Made by a program: the position numbers and the translations under genes | DNA from: Rossellomorea sp. y25 | GTDB taxonomy: Bacteria; Bacillota; Bacilli; Bacillales; Bacillaceae_B | Assembly: GCF_038049935.1 (NCBI RefSeq) | Contig: NZ_CP145886.1 | Span: 496,001 to 560,000, forward strand | Reading direction: 5' to 3' | Length of the DNA stretch: 64,000 nucleotides | In this document: piece after piece, positions 25,750-35,248 of the stretch | Layout of the letters: every line of letters begins with the position of its first letter | How positions within the stretch are numbered: the first letter of the stretch is position 1 | The notes under the pieces: generated by a model | Seen by the model: the letters and a program-made list of their open reading frames with translations, nothing else | The model's database searches: none | What the model was told of the DNA's origin: nothing

Positions 25750-27066
25750 ATGAGTTTGTTTTTAAGGGGTACGTTGGTGCTGGTGGTGACGGCTTTTTTA
25801 GGTGAGTGTTTGGAGTTTGTGATTAATATGATTTTGGCTCGTGAGCTTGGGGAAGCAGGTCTTGGCACATATATGTCGATCCTGCCGACTGTGTTTCTGA
25901 TTGTGATTTTATCAAGCATGGAGCTGCCGATCAGTCTTTCCAAGTTCTTTGCCGAACGGGAAGAAAAGTATCATCGGGGCATGCTTCATTATGCTTTTCG
26001 ATTTGCAGTCATCACGACGTGCATTCTCTTAATTCTTATGGTCCTTATATATGCCTGGACTCCTTTGTTCGAGGGATACCATCCAGGGATTCGCTGGCTC
26101 ATCTTGATTGTGATTCCCATTGTTGCGTTTACCTCGATTACGAGAGGGTATTTTATGGGGATCCAGCAGATGGGCAAAATTGCAGTGGCTAATTTTCTGC
26201 GTAAAGGCATTCAGCTATTTTTATTAGTTTCGATCTATAATTTTCTCTCGTTTGGTATCAACACGTCAATCTTCATAGCCCTTGGGACACTGATTGCCAG
26301 TGAAGCGGTCGTTTTTGTTTATTTAATTCATGCTTACGTTCTCGAGATTAGGGGTAAAAGAAAGAAGAGCCATTCTACATTATCAACAATTGAAATGAGA
26401 AAGTCAGTATTATCTGTATCGATACCGACGACCGTGTTGCGAATTTTCCACGCTCTCACCCATGCGGTTCAGCCATTTTTGATCAAATGGGCGCTAGTTC
26501 TTTCAGGTATGGGAGCTCTGGAAGCGAATGAGCATTTCGGGATGCTGGCTGGTATTGCCCTTACCATCGGCTTCTTCCCATCATTTATTGCCTTTTCGAT
26601 GTTAATCGTGTTAATTCCGACTGTATCGGAAAAAGTATCATCAAAGGACTTTGATGGGATCCTGACCCATCTTAAGCAAGTCATGTGGATTACATTAGGA
26701 TATGGGATTCCTGCCGTATTCATATACTATTTGCTTGGGGATTATATTACAGAAACGTTCTTTCATTCTATGGCATCGGCCTATTATTTGAAGCTGCTCT
26801 GGCCGTATTTTCTGTTTCATTTCCTGGTGTTTCCACTCCAAGCCTTTTTGATCGGACTGGGATTGGTGAAAGATGCCCTCCTTCATACCATATGGTCGAG
26901 TGTATTTTCTTTTACACTGATATACTTGCTCGGATCCCGTTATGGAATGGAAGGAGTCATTCTTGGCATGAATGCGGGAGCCGTTCTGATCACCATGCTT
27001 CATTATTTTACGATCTGCAGAGAATTGGAAACGACTCTCTGGTTAAAATCGGCAATTAAAATGTAA
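25750..27066 (+). CDS. SpoVB/YkvU-like lipid-linked oligosaccharide flippase
   Basis: A 438-residue MOP-superfamily (MVF/PST type) membrane protein with about 12 hydrophobic helices. The start LRGTLVLVVTAFLGECLEFVINMILARELGEAGLGTYMS and ELPISLSKFFAEREEKYHRGML resemble YkvU and SpoVB, sporulation-associated proteins; length fits YkvU (about 445) better than SpoVB (about 518). It would move lipid-linked precursors across the membrane during envelope or spore cortex synthesis. ATG 25750 has only a weak ribosome binding site (CAGGGTG). Single gene, followed by a weak hairpin at 27097-27119. Confidence 0.75.
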   Translation: MSLFLRGTLVLVVTAFLGECLEFVINMILARELGEAGLGTYMSILPTVFLIVILSSMELPISLSKFFAEREEKYHRGMLHYAFRFAVITTCILLILMVLIYAWTPLFEGYHPGIRWLILIVIPIVAFTSITRGYFMGIQQMGKIAVANFLRKGIQLFLLVSIYNFLSFGINTSIFIALGTLIASEAVVFVYLIHAYVLEIRGKRKKSHSTLSTIEMRKSVLSVSIPTTVLRIFHALTHAVQPFLIKWALVLSGMGALEANEHFGMLAGIALTIGFFPSFIAFSMLIVLIPTVSEKVSSKDFDGILTHLKQVMWITLGYGIPAVFIYYLLGDYITETFFHSMASAYYLKLLWPYFLFHFLVFPLQAFLIGLGLVKDALLHTIWSSVFSFTLIYLLGSRYGMEGVILGMNAGAVLITMLHYFTICRELETTLWLKSAIKM

Positions 27067-27200
27067 ACTATAAAAAACACAATGTGCCCTTTTGAACCTC
27101 TTTGTTTTGCACAAAGAGGGACAAATCTTTTATCCTGGAAACACGTACATACTATCTACTGTTATGATGGCTGATTTCATAACCTTCAAAGGAGAAAGCT

Positions 27201-29087
27201 ATGATCGATTCTATTTTATTCAACATCATGTTAGTCGGAGTACTCGGGATCGCTTCCCAGTGGATCGCCTGGAGATTCAGGCTTCCTGCCATCGTCGTCA
27301 TGTCGATTGTCGGATTGCTGGTGGGTCCTATATTTGGTCTCATTAATCCAAAGGACGATTTTGGTGAAGTCTTTAAACCCATTATATCCATGGCAGTTGC
27401 CATCATCCTTTTTGAAGGAAGCTTAAATCTTAATTTTCGAGAGGTAAAGGGATTAGGCAAGCCTTTATTTAGAATTGTGACCTTTGGAGCTTTACTCGCT
27501 TGGATATTAGGTTCACTCGGTGCTCACTATGTAGCCGGTTTGTCCTGGGCTGTGTCCTTTGTGATTGGTGGATTATTCATCGTAACCGGTCCAACCGTTA
27601 TCCTGCCGCTGCTCAGACAGGCGAAGCTGAAACCAAGACCGGCAGCTATCCTGAAATGGGAAGGGATCGTCGTAGATCCTTTCGGTGCACTGCTTGCCGT
27701 TTTTGCTTTTGAAATTATTAATTTTCTTATAAGCGATGATGTCACGGGATTAACTTTATTACTCTTCTTTGCAGCTTCCCTATTTGCAGTGGTCTTTGGA
27801 TGGGCCCTGGGGAAATTCACAGGATTTATATTTGAAAATGGACATGTGCCTGAGTTCCTGAAATCACCTGTTGTCTTTGCACTTGTACTTGCCTGCTTCA
27901 CGATTTCAGATCAAATCACACATGAGACAGGACTGTTAGCGGTGACCGCCATGGGGATGACGCTTGCGAATATGCATATCTCATCCATTGACGATATGCG
28001 TCACTTCAAAGAAAATATTTCGGTTCTGCTCATTTCTACGATTTTCGTCATGCTGACAGCATCGTTAACCGTAGATACGCTATTACGAATCTTTAACTGG
28101 AACATCGTCGCGTTTGTGCTTCTTATGTTATTCATTGTCAGACCATTATCGATTTGGTTATCTACGATAGGGACGGACCTCTCTAATAAGGAGAAGTTGC
28201 TTGTTGGGTGGATTGCCCCAAGGGGAATTGTCGCACTGACGGTCTCAAGTTATTTTGCTTCAGTCCTATTAGAGAAAGGCTTTGAGGATGCGGCTATACT
28301 GACGTCCCTAACTTTTGCACTCGTTTTCTCTACAGTATGTGCACATGGCTTCTCCATTAAATGGCTGGCGAAGAAATTGGACCTTGCCATTGATGAAAGA
28401 CCGGGGGTTATGATTGTGGGAGGAAGTAAATTCAGTACTGAATTTGCCAAGACCCTTCAAGACCTGAAGATTCCGGTCTTAATTTCGGATTCATCCTGGC
28501 AGCGATTGTTTTCAGTCAGAAAAGCGGGAATCCCATTCTACCGTGGTGAAATCTTATCCGAACAAACGGAATACTATCTCGATATGACGCCGTATGAATA
28601 CATGATTGCGGCTACGGAGCTTGATTCATATAACGCTCTGGTTTGTACAACATTTGTTCCAGAGATTGGCCGTAATAACCTGTTCCAACTGAGTCTGCGG
28701 AGCCAGAGGGACGATGATCTTGAAGACATGGTTCATACGATTGGCGGACGGATTTTATTCCAAAACCACGTAACGTGGGAAGAACTGAACAAACGTGTTG
28801 AGCGGGGAGACGTATTCAGAAAAACGAATATTACTGAAAAGTACACCTTCGAATCTTACCTGCAGGAGCGGGATGAAAATACGTTATTGATGTTTGCCCT
28901 TAAACCTACAGGAAGGATCGAGTTCTTTACTGAAGGGACTTCGCCTAAGATTGAGCAGGGAGATGTGATAGTCAGTCTCACCCAGCCGTGTAAGGAAAAG
29001 AATAAGATTCAGGAGAAGCTTACGGTTCAACGTGAAAAAGAAATCATAAAAGCTCAAAATGAAACGAATCAAGAAAGCGCCGACTAA
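27201..29087 (+). CDS. CPA1 cation:proton antiporter with regulatory C-terminus
   Basis: A 628-residue membrane protein: about 12 helices in the first 390 residues carrying CPA signatures (IILFEGSLNLNFRE; VTGPTVILPLLRQ; WEGIVVDPFGALLAV with the conserved acid pair; GWIAPRGIVALTVSSY), then a cytosolic Rossmann/TrkA-N-like region (GVMIVGGSKFSTEFAKTL) and a TrkA-C-like end. It exchanges Na+ or K+ for protons; the soluble domain probably senses a nucleotide or ion. AAAGGAG precedes ATG 27201. The word GGGACGGACCT occurs within it at 28170. Confidence 0.85.
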   Translation: MIDSILFNIMLVGVLGIASQWIAWRFRLPAIVVMSIVGLLVGPIFGLINPKDDFGEVFKPIISMAVAIILFEGSLNLNFREVKGLGKPLFRIVTFGALLAWILGSLGAHYVAGLSWAVSFVIGGLFIVTGPTVILPLLRQAKLKPRPAAILKWEGIVVDPFGALLAVFAFEIINFLISDDVTGLTLLLFFAASLFAVVFGWALGKFTGFIFENGHVPEFLKSPVVFALVLACFTISDQITHETGLLAVTAMGMTLANMHISSIDDMRHFKENISVLLISTIFVMLTASLTVDTLLRIFNWNIVAFVLLMLFIVRPLSIWLSTIGTDLSNKEKLLVGWIAPRGIVALTVSSYFASVLLEKGFEDAAILTSLTFALVFSTVCAHGFSIKWLAKKLDLAIDERPGVMIVGGSKFSTEFAKTLQDLKIPVLISDSSWQRLFSVRKAGIPFYRGEILSEQTEYYLDMTPYEYMIAATELDSYNALVCTTFVPEIGRNNLFQLSLRSQRDDDLEDMVHTIGGRILFQNHVTWEELNKRVERGDVFRKTNITEKYTFESYLQERDENTLLMFALKPTGRIEFFTEGTSPKIEQGDVIVSLTQPCKEKNKIQEKLTVQREKEIIKAQNETNQESAD

Positions 29088-29104
29088 GTCGACGCTTTCT
29101 TTTT
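29067..29104 (+). terminator. Terminator after the antiporter
   Basis: AAGAAAGCG-C-CGACTAAGTCG-A-CGCTTTCTTTTT, overlapping the stop codon. Confidence 0.85.
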
Positions 29105-29112
29105 GCAATCCT

Positions 29113-29247
29113 TTATTTCTTGCCACTATATTGCTCCCCTAATAACTGTTTTACCTGATTATACGTCAGCCCTGAATGCTGATTGAGTCGTTTGACTTCA
29201 TCAATATCCGTTCCGGAACGAGTGACGTTCTTCTTCTGCTGGTTCAT
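29113..29247 (-). CDS. Small hydrophilic protein, 44 residues
   Basis: A short minus-strand ORF starting at ATG 29247 behind AGGGGGTG with eight-base spacing. The product begins MNQQKKNVTRSGTDIDEVKR and continues LNQHSGLTYNQVKQLLG; it is basic, helical and without hydrophobic segments. The TD-x3-VK-x2-N-x2-S stretch faintly recalls gamma-type small spore proteins, but I cannot assign it. Good start site and clean stop support it as a real gene; it lies between two terminators. Confidence 0.6.
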   Translation of the reverse strand: MNQQKKNVTRSGTDIDEVKRLNQHSGLTYNQVKQLLGEQYSGKK

Positions 29248-29298
29248 ACACTACACCCCCTATCACTTAATGTAAGTCATCAGAAGGGTTCCTATACA

Positions 29299-29325
29299 AA
29301 AAAAAGGCCCGAGGGACGGACCTTC
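29299..29325 (-). terminator. Terminator of the TspO-like gene, built from the GGGACGGACCT word
   Basis: On the minus strand AAGGTCCG-TCCCT-CGGGCCTT is followed by nine T residues. One strand of the stem is a copy of the over-represented word (29313-29323). Confidence 0.85.
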
Positions 29326-29332
29326 GTGCACA

Positions 29333-30055
29333 TTAGGATTGTCGTGTTCTTTTGTAGACCAGGTCAAAGATGAGGATGATAACGGCGAGTGCGTAGGCGG
29401 TATAGGCATAGGTTGAGTGTTCTGCCATGTTCTTTACTCCGATACCGACAAATGCCCAAACAAATACAAGTGGATAAAGCAAGTCATGCTGCCCGATGCG
29501 GAACCAGAACGCGAGTACCGTAGCGACAATCAGTCCAAGATAAGCCCACACCCATTCAGAAATGCCGAACCCATTCCAGCCAATATCCGTTAAGTAATAC
29601 GTGATATTGACAATCGTGGCAATGGAAATCCATCCTAAGTAAATGGAAAAAGGGGCTCTATCCAGGAGGGACGGACCTGTGCTCTGCACCCGTCTATAAA
29701 GGGCAATGAGAGTTGATAGGAGTCCGATCATGATAAATACGGAAACGAGAAAATAATTGTAATGCCAAACGAATATCCATGCTGAATTCAATAAGCAGCT
29801 AAGGATGAAAAGTCCGCTTGTTTCCTGATAAAGAGGGAGATCTCTTCTGTCTTTAGGGAATTGTCGGATGATCCATATCGCAAGCAGCAGATAAATCAGG
29901 CTCCAAATGGAAAAGACATACCCTGCAGGAGTAATCATGATATCAAGCCTGTCACTGATTTCCCCTGTCGATTGATTATTCAAAGGCAAAGTCACAGCCA
30001 GCGTATTCATCACGATCACTAAAGCGAATGCTAACATATTCAAGATCAGTTTCAT
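29333..30055 (-). CDS. TspO/MBR-family tryptophan-rich sensory protein
   Basis: A 240-residue membrane protein with about seven hydrophobic segments, rich in Trp (FSIWSLIYLLLAIWII, SAWIFVWHYN, WISIATIVNITYYLTDIGWNGFG, SEWVWAYLGLI). It is longer than the five-helix TspO proteins (about 160) and fits the larger bacterial group annotated as tryptophan-rich sensory protein. The family binds porphyrins or sterols in better known members; role here unknown. Reads into its own terminator at 29299. It contains the word AGGTCCGTCCC (29668-29678) as codons for Gly-Pro-Ser-Leu. Confidence 0.8.
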   Translation of the reverse strand: MKLILNMLAFALVIVMNTLAVTLPLNNQSTGEISDRLDIMITPAGYVFSIWSLIYLLLAIWIIRQFPKDRRDLPLYQETSGLFILSCLLNSAWIFVWHYNYFLVSVFIMIGLLSTLIALYRRVQSTGPSLLDRAPFSIYLGWISIATIVNITYYLTDIGWNGFGISEWVWAYLGLIVATVLAFWFRIGQHDLLYPLVFVWAFVGIGVKNMAEHSTYAYTAYALAVIILIFDLVYKRTRQS

Positions 30056-30231
30056 TGCGTGTAACCCCCTGTAAGTAGTGGTGTTATATACTATTCCACT
30101 CTTATCATATTAAAAACCAAATGAAGAGAGTTAGGAAAAAAGGATTAGTGAAAGATCAGGAAGGATTTAAGGGATTTATCGAGAATTAGAAATAGGATAG
30201 GGACAATGAGAAAATTTATTAGGGGGACATT

Positions 30232-32020
30232 ATGGACCGTACAAATCATACATATTCGGATGTTTGGGATTTGGATGTTTTTTTCCAAGGAGGAAGTGAA
30301 TCACCGGAATTCAGAAGGCATCTCGATACGTTAGAAAAAAAGAAAAATGACTTTGAAGAAAATGCACTCGCTTTCCATCCGCCACAATCGGCTGGTGATG
30401 CTGACCTGGTATGGAAGCTTATAGAAGAAGCAAAAGAAGTGATGCTGTATTTGCGTCAGGCAGGTGCTTTCGTAAGCTGTCTTGAAGCTCAAAATATGCA
30501 TGACAGAAAAGCAGATTCTCTCCGCGGGGAAGTCACAAGCCTGAGTGCGGACTTTTCTTCTACTTTTACAAAGTTTCAGCAGCAGCTTTCGGATTGCAGA
30601 GAGGAGGTCTGGAATGAACTGCTTCAACATGATCAACTGAGTGAAATTACATTCGTCCTCAATGAGTGGAGACAAAAAGCGAAAGATAAGTTATCCAGCA
30701 CAGAAGAGTCACTTATCCAGGCGTTAGCTGTCGATGGCTATCACGGCTGGGGACAGATGTATGACACGATCGTGGGGGCCATGGAGATTGAACATGATGG
30801 AAAAAAGCGATCGGTTGGTCAGGCGAATAATCTGCTCTCCAGTCCAGACGCCAATACGCGCAAAGAGGTTTTTGAAAAATTAGAGAATGCCTGGGAACAA
30901 AATGAGGAACTCTTTGCAAGGACGCTTAATCACCCTGGGCGGCTTTCGCTTGAATGTTTATAAGAAGCGTGGCTGGGACGAATTGATGAAGGAGCCCCTC
31001 GAATATAATCGTATGAAGCAAGAAACGCTGGATGCCATGTGGGGAGCTATTTCAAAGCACAAACAGCCTTTCGTCCAGTACCTGGAGAGAAAAGCAAAAC
31101 TAATCGGGAAAGACCGACTCGATTGGTATGACCTTGACGCACCCGTGGCAGAGTCGACGAGTACCATGTCATATGACGATGGGGCAAAATTCATTCTAAA
31201 GCAGTTCTCCCGATTCGGAGAAGAGATGGCCCAGTTTGCTGAAAAAGCATTTGAGAACCAATGGATAGAAGCGGAGGACCGATCCGGAAAACGTCCGGGT
31301 GGATTCTGCACATCCTTCCCGTTAAGTGATCAATCCCGTATCTTCATGACGTATTCAGGCTCAATGTCGAATGTCTCCACCCTTGCACACGAGTTAGGGC
31401 ATGCGTTTCATTCTTATGCATTAAAACCGATGCACACATTGAATCGTAACTACGCCATGAATGTGGCGGAGACGGCATCCACTTTTGCTGAAATGATCGT
31501 GGCGGATGCTGCCGTAAAAGAAGCGGCGACGAAGGCCGAAAAGATTGCCCTGGTGGAAGATAAACTGCAGAGGAGTGTCGCGTTCTTCATGAACATCCAT
31601 GCCCGTTTCTTATTTGAGACACGTTTCTATGAAGAACGTAAGAAGGGGATTGTATCTGCTGATAAACTCAACGAACTGATGGTGGACGCTCAGAAGGAAG
31701 CATTCTCAGACTCCATAGGAGAGGTTCATCCGCGCTTCTGGGCATCGAAGCTCCATTTCTATATTACAGGAGTGCCGTTCTATAACTTCCCATACACCTT
31801 TGGATACTTGTTCTCACTGAGTATTTACGCCAAAGCACTGGAATCGGATGAAAGCTATGAAGAAAATTACATGGCATTACTCCGTGACACAGCGGTCATG
31901 AATGTCGAAGAACTGGCCATGAAGCACCTCGGTGAAGACATCACCAAAGAAGCCTTCTGGGAAAAAGGGATCAAGCTATGCATAGCCGATGTGGAAGAAT
32001 TTCTTGAGTTAACAGAATAA
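30232..32020 (+). pseudogene. pepF: Oligoendopeptidase F (M3B metallopeptidase), interrupted by a +1 frameshift
   Basis: Two overlapping frames, 30232-30963 and 30887-32020, together make one M3-family oligopeptidase of about 595 residues. The N-terminal half ends ...ARTLNH and then runs into a wrong frame; family sequence resumes in the next frame as LGGFRLNVYKKRGWDELM. The break falls at CACCCTGGG (30931-30939): one C fewer would restore a single frame. The second half holds the zinc site AHELGHAFHSY and the downstream Glu in NVAETASTFAEMI. The enzyme normally hydrolyses 6-20 residue peptides in the cytosol. It is either a recent inactivation, a sequencing error in a C-run, or less likely a frameshift read through by the ribosome. 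GGGGGA precedes ATG 30232. Confidence 0.85.
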
Positions 32021-32027
32021 TGCTGGT

Positions 32028-32064
32028 AGGGTCCGTTCCGTTTTGGGGACGGACCTTATTTTTG
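32028..32064 (+). terminator. Terminator after pepF, built from the GGGACGGACCT word
   Basis: GGTCCGTTCC and GGGGACGGACC form the stem and TTATTTTTG follows. The right arm holds an exact word copy (32046-32056). Confidence 0.75.
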
Positions 32065-32110
32065 TAGTGGAACGACTGTTGTTATGGTTTATCGACCGTT
32101 CTATAAAAAG

Positions 32111-32206
32111 GACAAACTTCTCAACCCCTCCGTCAAACACCAACAAACGACAAACTTCGCGATCCCTCCGCCAAAACATCAAAAAAACGACAAGTCCTAC
32201 CACTCC
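32111..32206. repeat. Tandem repeat of about 38-40 bases, two full copies and a partial third
   Basis: Units at 32111-32148 and 32149-32188 both start GACAAACTTC and contain CCCTCCG and CAAAC; a third copy begins GACAAG at 32189. It differs from the TGGCACAA family but also sits directly after a terminator. The rest of the 286-base gap 32021-32306 is the lia leader. Confidence 0.65.
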
Positions 32207-32306
32207 TAAGCCTCAAGTCTGATACGAAAATAAAGCTCAGGCTCGTTATGGGAAATACGGAAAATAGATAGGATAGAGACATGAAGAAGAAAGGAGGCAA
32301 CAACAA

Positions 32307-32651
32307 ATGAAAAAATTCGGATTGCTCTTAGCTGGAGGGATTGCAGCCATTGTCCTGCTTGCCAATTTGGGACCGATCGTAGGGCTCGCCATCTCTTTAG
32401 TGATCATGTATTACAGCTTTAAAGGATTTGTGAAAACAGATTCCACAATGAAGAAGATCTTATGGGCACTGATCGGTCTTGCGGCATTCAGTGCTTCGAT
32501 ATCCAACTTCCCGGCGATCATCGGATTGGTTGCTCTATACGTTCTGTATGTGATCTACAAGAACTGGAAAAAAGAAGAAGTCATTATAGAAGAAAAATCA
32601 TCGGATCCATTCACTAATTTTGAAAGAGAATGGTCTCAATTAAAAAACTAA
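32307..32651 (+). CDS. liaI: LiaI-like small membrane protein
   Basis: A 114-residue protein with two hydrophobic hairpin regions (LLLAGGIAAIVLLANLGPIVGLAISLVIM-type and IIGLVALYVLYVIY) and a charged cytoplasmic tail. It lies immediately upstream of a PspA/LiaH gene and the liaF-S-R genes, the place of liaI in B. subtilis, where LiaI anchors LiaH at the membrane under cell-wall antibiotic stress. AAGGAGG precedes ATG 32307. The identity rests mainly on context because LiaI proteins are poorly conserved. Confidence 0.75.
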   Translation: MKKFGLLLAGGIAAIVLLANLGPIVGLAISLVIMYYSFKGFVKTDSTMKKILWALIGLAAFSASISNFPAIIGLVALYVLYVIYKNWKKEEVIIEEKSSDPFTNFEREWSQLKN

Positions 32652-32666
32652 AGGAGAGATTTCACT

Positions 32667-33320
32667 ATGGCAAACCTATTTCAAAGAATTAAAAATACAG
32701 TCATGTCCGACCTGCACGAAGCATTAGATAAAAAGGAAAAGAAAAATCCAATAGCTGTGTTAAATCATTATTTAAGACAGTGTGAGCAGGAAGTAGAAAA
32801 AGTAAGTAAGCTTGTGGAAAGACAATATCTATTAAAAGAAGAATTTCAAAAAGAGTATCAGCAGGCTTCTGCATTAGCTGACAAACGAAAATACCAGGCT
32901 GAGGTTGCATCGAAGGCAAATGAAGAGGGTCTGTATGAATTTGCCCTGCAGGAACAAAAATACTATGAAGAGCGTGCCATACGCATCCAGGAATCCAAGT
33001 TGAAAGCGACGAAAGAGCTTGAGGAACTTGAGAGAAAATATGAAGAGATGAAACACAAGCTAAAGGATATGTACATCAAGCGGATGGAGCTGATGGGAAG
33101 AGAGAATATTGCCCGTGCCCATAACAAGGTGAATTCTGTGCTTGAATCTTCTTCCGGTTATAACAACCAGGCGTTCTCTAAATTCGATGAAATTGAAACA
33201 TACTTAGATCATTTAGAGCATGGTGTGAACTCCTCTTATTATCGAAATACGATCGATGCAAAGATCGCTAAATTAGAAAAAGAAGTAAAAAAAGAGGAAA
33301 CGGAAGCCATTCCTTCATAA
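32667..33320 (+). CDS. liaH: PspA/IM30-family protein LiaH
   Basis: A 217-residue, almost wholly coiled-coil protein (heptad-rich from about 25 to 160: LVERQYLLKEEFQKEYQQAS, ELEELERKYEEMKHKLKDM) starting MANLFQRIKNTVMSDLHEALDKKEKKNP, as in PspA/LiaH. The family forms large rings that protect the cytoplasmic membrane when the lipid II cycle is disturbed. Starts 15 bases after liaI with AAAGGAGAG. A terminator-like hairpin follows, so liaI-liaH can be made in excess over the downstream signalling genes. Confidence 0.88.
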   Translation: MANLFQRIKNTVMSDLHEALDKKEKKNPIAVLNHYLRQCEQEVEKVSKLVERQYLLKEEFQKEYQQASALADKRKYQAEVASKANEEGLYEFALQEQKYYEERAIRIQESKLKATKELEELERKYEEMKHKLKDMYIKRMELMGRENIARAHNKVNSVLESSSGYNNQAFSKFDEIETYLDHLEHGVNSSYYRNTIDAKIAKLEKEVKKEETEAIPS

Positions 33321-33361
33321 AACATGGTATTCTAGGTTAAGAAAAACATAATAACGATAAA

Positions 33362-33396
33362 AAAGGGGGAGCCCAACCGGGTTCACCCCGTTTTAT
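33362..33396 (+). terminator. Attenuating terminator between liaH and liaF
   Basis: GGGG-GAG-CCC-AACC-GGG-TTCA-CCCC followed by GTTTTAT. B. subtilis has a comparable partial terminator after liaH, allowing some read-through. Confidence 0.65.
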
Positions 33397-33470
33397 CATC
33401 AAATAATATGAACCTCTTGTCGGATAATCTTCATTCATAAAAAATACATAACCAGAAAGGAGGAACCCCC

Positions 33471-34202
33471 TTGTTCAATCGTTTACGCTCAGATGGGATC
33501 AGCTGGATCATTTTAATAGGAACCCTTTTAATACTGTTGGAAGTATCATTCTACGATGGGGGGGTTCTCGTCTTTCTCTCGATTGCGGCCTTCTGTATCT
33601 ATATTGGAAGAAAGAAGCTTCCGAGTACTCTTGGAAAGCTCCTGCTGTGGTTTGGGATCATCAGCTTAGCGGTCAATATCTTTAATACCGTAGCATTTAA
33701 ATTTTTATTGTTTGCCATTCTTCTATTTATCATTGTCCGTTTTGCTGATTCGAAGAAACATCCTAAATACATCACTCCGGCGATTAAGGAAACGTTCACC
33801 CACACAAGTGAACCACTCGTCATGAAAAAGTCCGCTCTTCAAAACGAATGGTTCGGGCCGAAACGGACTCCGGAAGACGTATATGAATGGAATGATATCA
33901 ACATCCAGGGTGTGATTGGAGACTCGGTCATCGACATTGGAAATACGGTGCTTCCTAAAGGGACGTCCGTCGTTTCAATTCGAAACATTTTAGGCAATAT
34001 TGAAATATTGATTCCGTATGATGTGGAAGTGAGTGTTCATCACTCGGTACTTGCCGGTTCGATTGAGGTTTTTGAAGAAGTGGAGCCGAAAGCGATCAAT
34101 CAGTCCCTTTATTATCAAACGCCAGGCTATGATACGGCTGTCCAGCGGGTGAAGATTGTAACCTCTATGTGGATTGGTGATTTAGAGGTGAAGAGAATAT
34201 GA
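33471..34202 (+). CDS. liaF: LiaF, membrane inhibitor of the LiaRS system
   Basis: A 243-residue membrane protein starting at TTG 33471 with AGGAGG eight bases upstream. About four N-terminal helices are followed by a soluble beta-rich C-terminal domain (IQGVIGDSVIDIGNTVLPKGTSVVSIRNILGNIEILIP) of the LiaF/cell-wall-active antibiotic response type. In B. subtilis LiaF keeps LiaR inactive without stress. Overlaps liaS by four bases. liaG, present in B. subtilis, is absent here. Confidence 0.88.
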   Translation: MFNRLRSDGISWIILIGTLLILLEVSFYDGGVLVFLSIAAFCIYIGRKKLPSTLGKLLLWFGIISLAVNIFNTVAFKFLLFAILLFIIVRFADSKKHPKYITPAIKETFTHTSEPLVMKKSALQNEWFGPKRTPEDVYEWNDINIQGVIGDSVIDIGNTVLPKGTSVVSIRNILGNIEILIPYDVEVSVHHSVLAGSIEVFEEVEPKAINQSLYYQTPGYDTAVQRVKIVTSMWIGDLEVKRI

Positions 34203-35248
34203 GTACAGTCAGTAAGCAGATCGCAGCAGGCATTCTCTTTTCTCTTGGTTTGGTGGTCTTTTTATCTCTTTCATTCTTTTATTTGTATCCTTTAGAGGAT
34301 TGGTCCCTGCTATGGGAAGTGGAAATCATGGATATACCGGGAGCAGGGTTTATCCTCGTTGTAAGTATCCTTATCGGAATCGTGTTTGGCATCCGGACAG
34401 GGGTGAAGGATAAACGGCAGCTGAGGGAGATAGAAGATGCCCTTATGAATGTAGAGCAGGGCCGCTCGATCACACTCCCTGAAACGGCAACCACGGAAGT
34501 TCAGCAGGTTTGGAAAAAGGTCGATGCGTTAGGAAAACATTTAACGGATCAAGCGCGATATTCCCAGAAGCTTGCCAATGAAAAGGCAGAGGAGCAGGAA
34601 AAGAGAATCCAGGAAATCGTTTCCCAGGAGCGGAACCGCTTGGCGAGAGAATTGCATGACTCGGTCAGTCAGCAACTGTTTGCAGCATCCATGCTGATGT
34701 CGGCCATCACGGAAACACCATCATCCGGCCGAACTCCACATGAAGAGAAGCAGCTTGGAATGGTGGAGCAGATGATTCATCAGTCTCAGCTTGAAATGAG
34801 GGCACTCCTCCTTCATCTTCGCCCCGTTGCGTTAAAAGGAAAGAATCTTCAAGAAGGAATGAAGGAACTATTAGTCGAATTAGCTCAGAAGGTCCCCCTT
34901 GATATCGAGTGGAAAATAGAAGACATGAGCCTTGATAAAGGAATCGAAGATCATCTCTTCAGAATTCTGCAGGAGTCGGTGTCAAACACCCTGCGACATG
35001 CGAAGGCGACTTCCTTGGATATTCGATTGATTAAAAGGGAATCGATCATTATTTTACGGGTAGTGGATGATGGTCAGGGCTTTGATGTGAATGAATCAAA
35101 AGTAACAAGCTCCTATGGGCTTCAGAATATGAGGGAGCGAGCCATTGAAATCGGTGGTACGTTTAAAATCATCAGTGTACCGAATAAGGGAACACGCTTG
35201 GAAGTAAAGGTTCCCGTTGTGGAGAATGAAGGTGAAAATAATGATTAA
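34199..35248 (+). CDS. liaS: LiaS sensor histidine kinase
   Basis: A 349-residue NarL-type kinase with two N-terminal membrane helices and a very short outer loop (intramembrane-sensing type), a HAMP-like linker and coiled coil, the phosphoacceptor His153 in [14 protein letters not shown], and a C-terminal ATPase domain ([25 protein letters not shown]). Responds to cell-wall antibiotics in its homologues. Overlaps both liaF and liaR, indicating tight translational coupling. Confidence 0.92.
   Translation: MSTVSKQIAAGILFSLGLVVFLSLSFFYLYPLEDWSLLWEVEIMDIPGAGFILVVSILIGIVFGIRTGVKDKRQLREIEDALMNVEQGRSITLPETATTEVQQVWKKVDALGKHLTDQARYSQKLANEKAEEQEKRIQEIVSQERNRLARELHDSVSQQLFAASMLMSAITETPSSGRTPHEEKQLGMVEQMIHQSQLEMRALLLHLRPVALKGKNLQEGMKELLVELAQKVPLDIEWKIEDMSLDKGIEDHLFRILQESVSNTLRHAKATSLDIRLIKRESIIILRVVDDGQGFDVNESKVTSSYGLQNMRERAIEIGGTFKIISVPNKGTRLEVKVPVVENEGENND

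Noticed and set aside
27092..27346. 84-codon frame overlapping the start of the antiporter.
   Set aside because: The antiporter frame has strong family support and a good ribosome binding site; this frame is a shadow.
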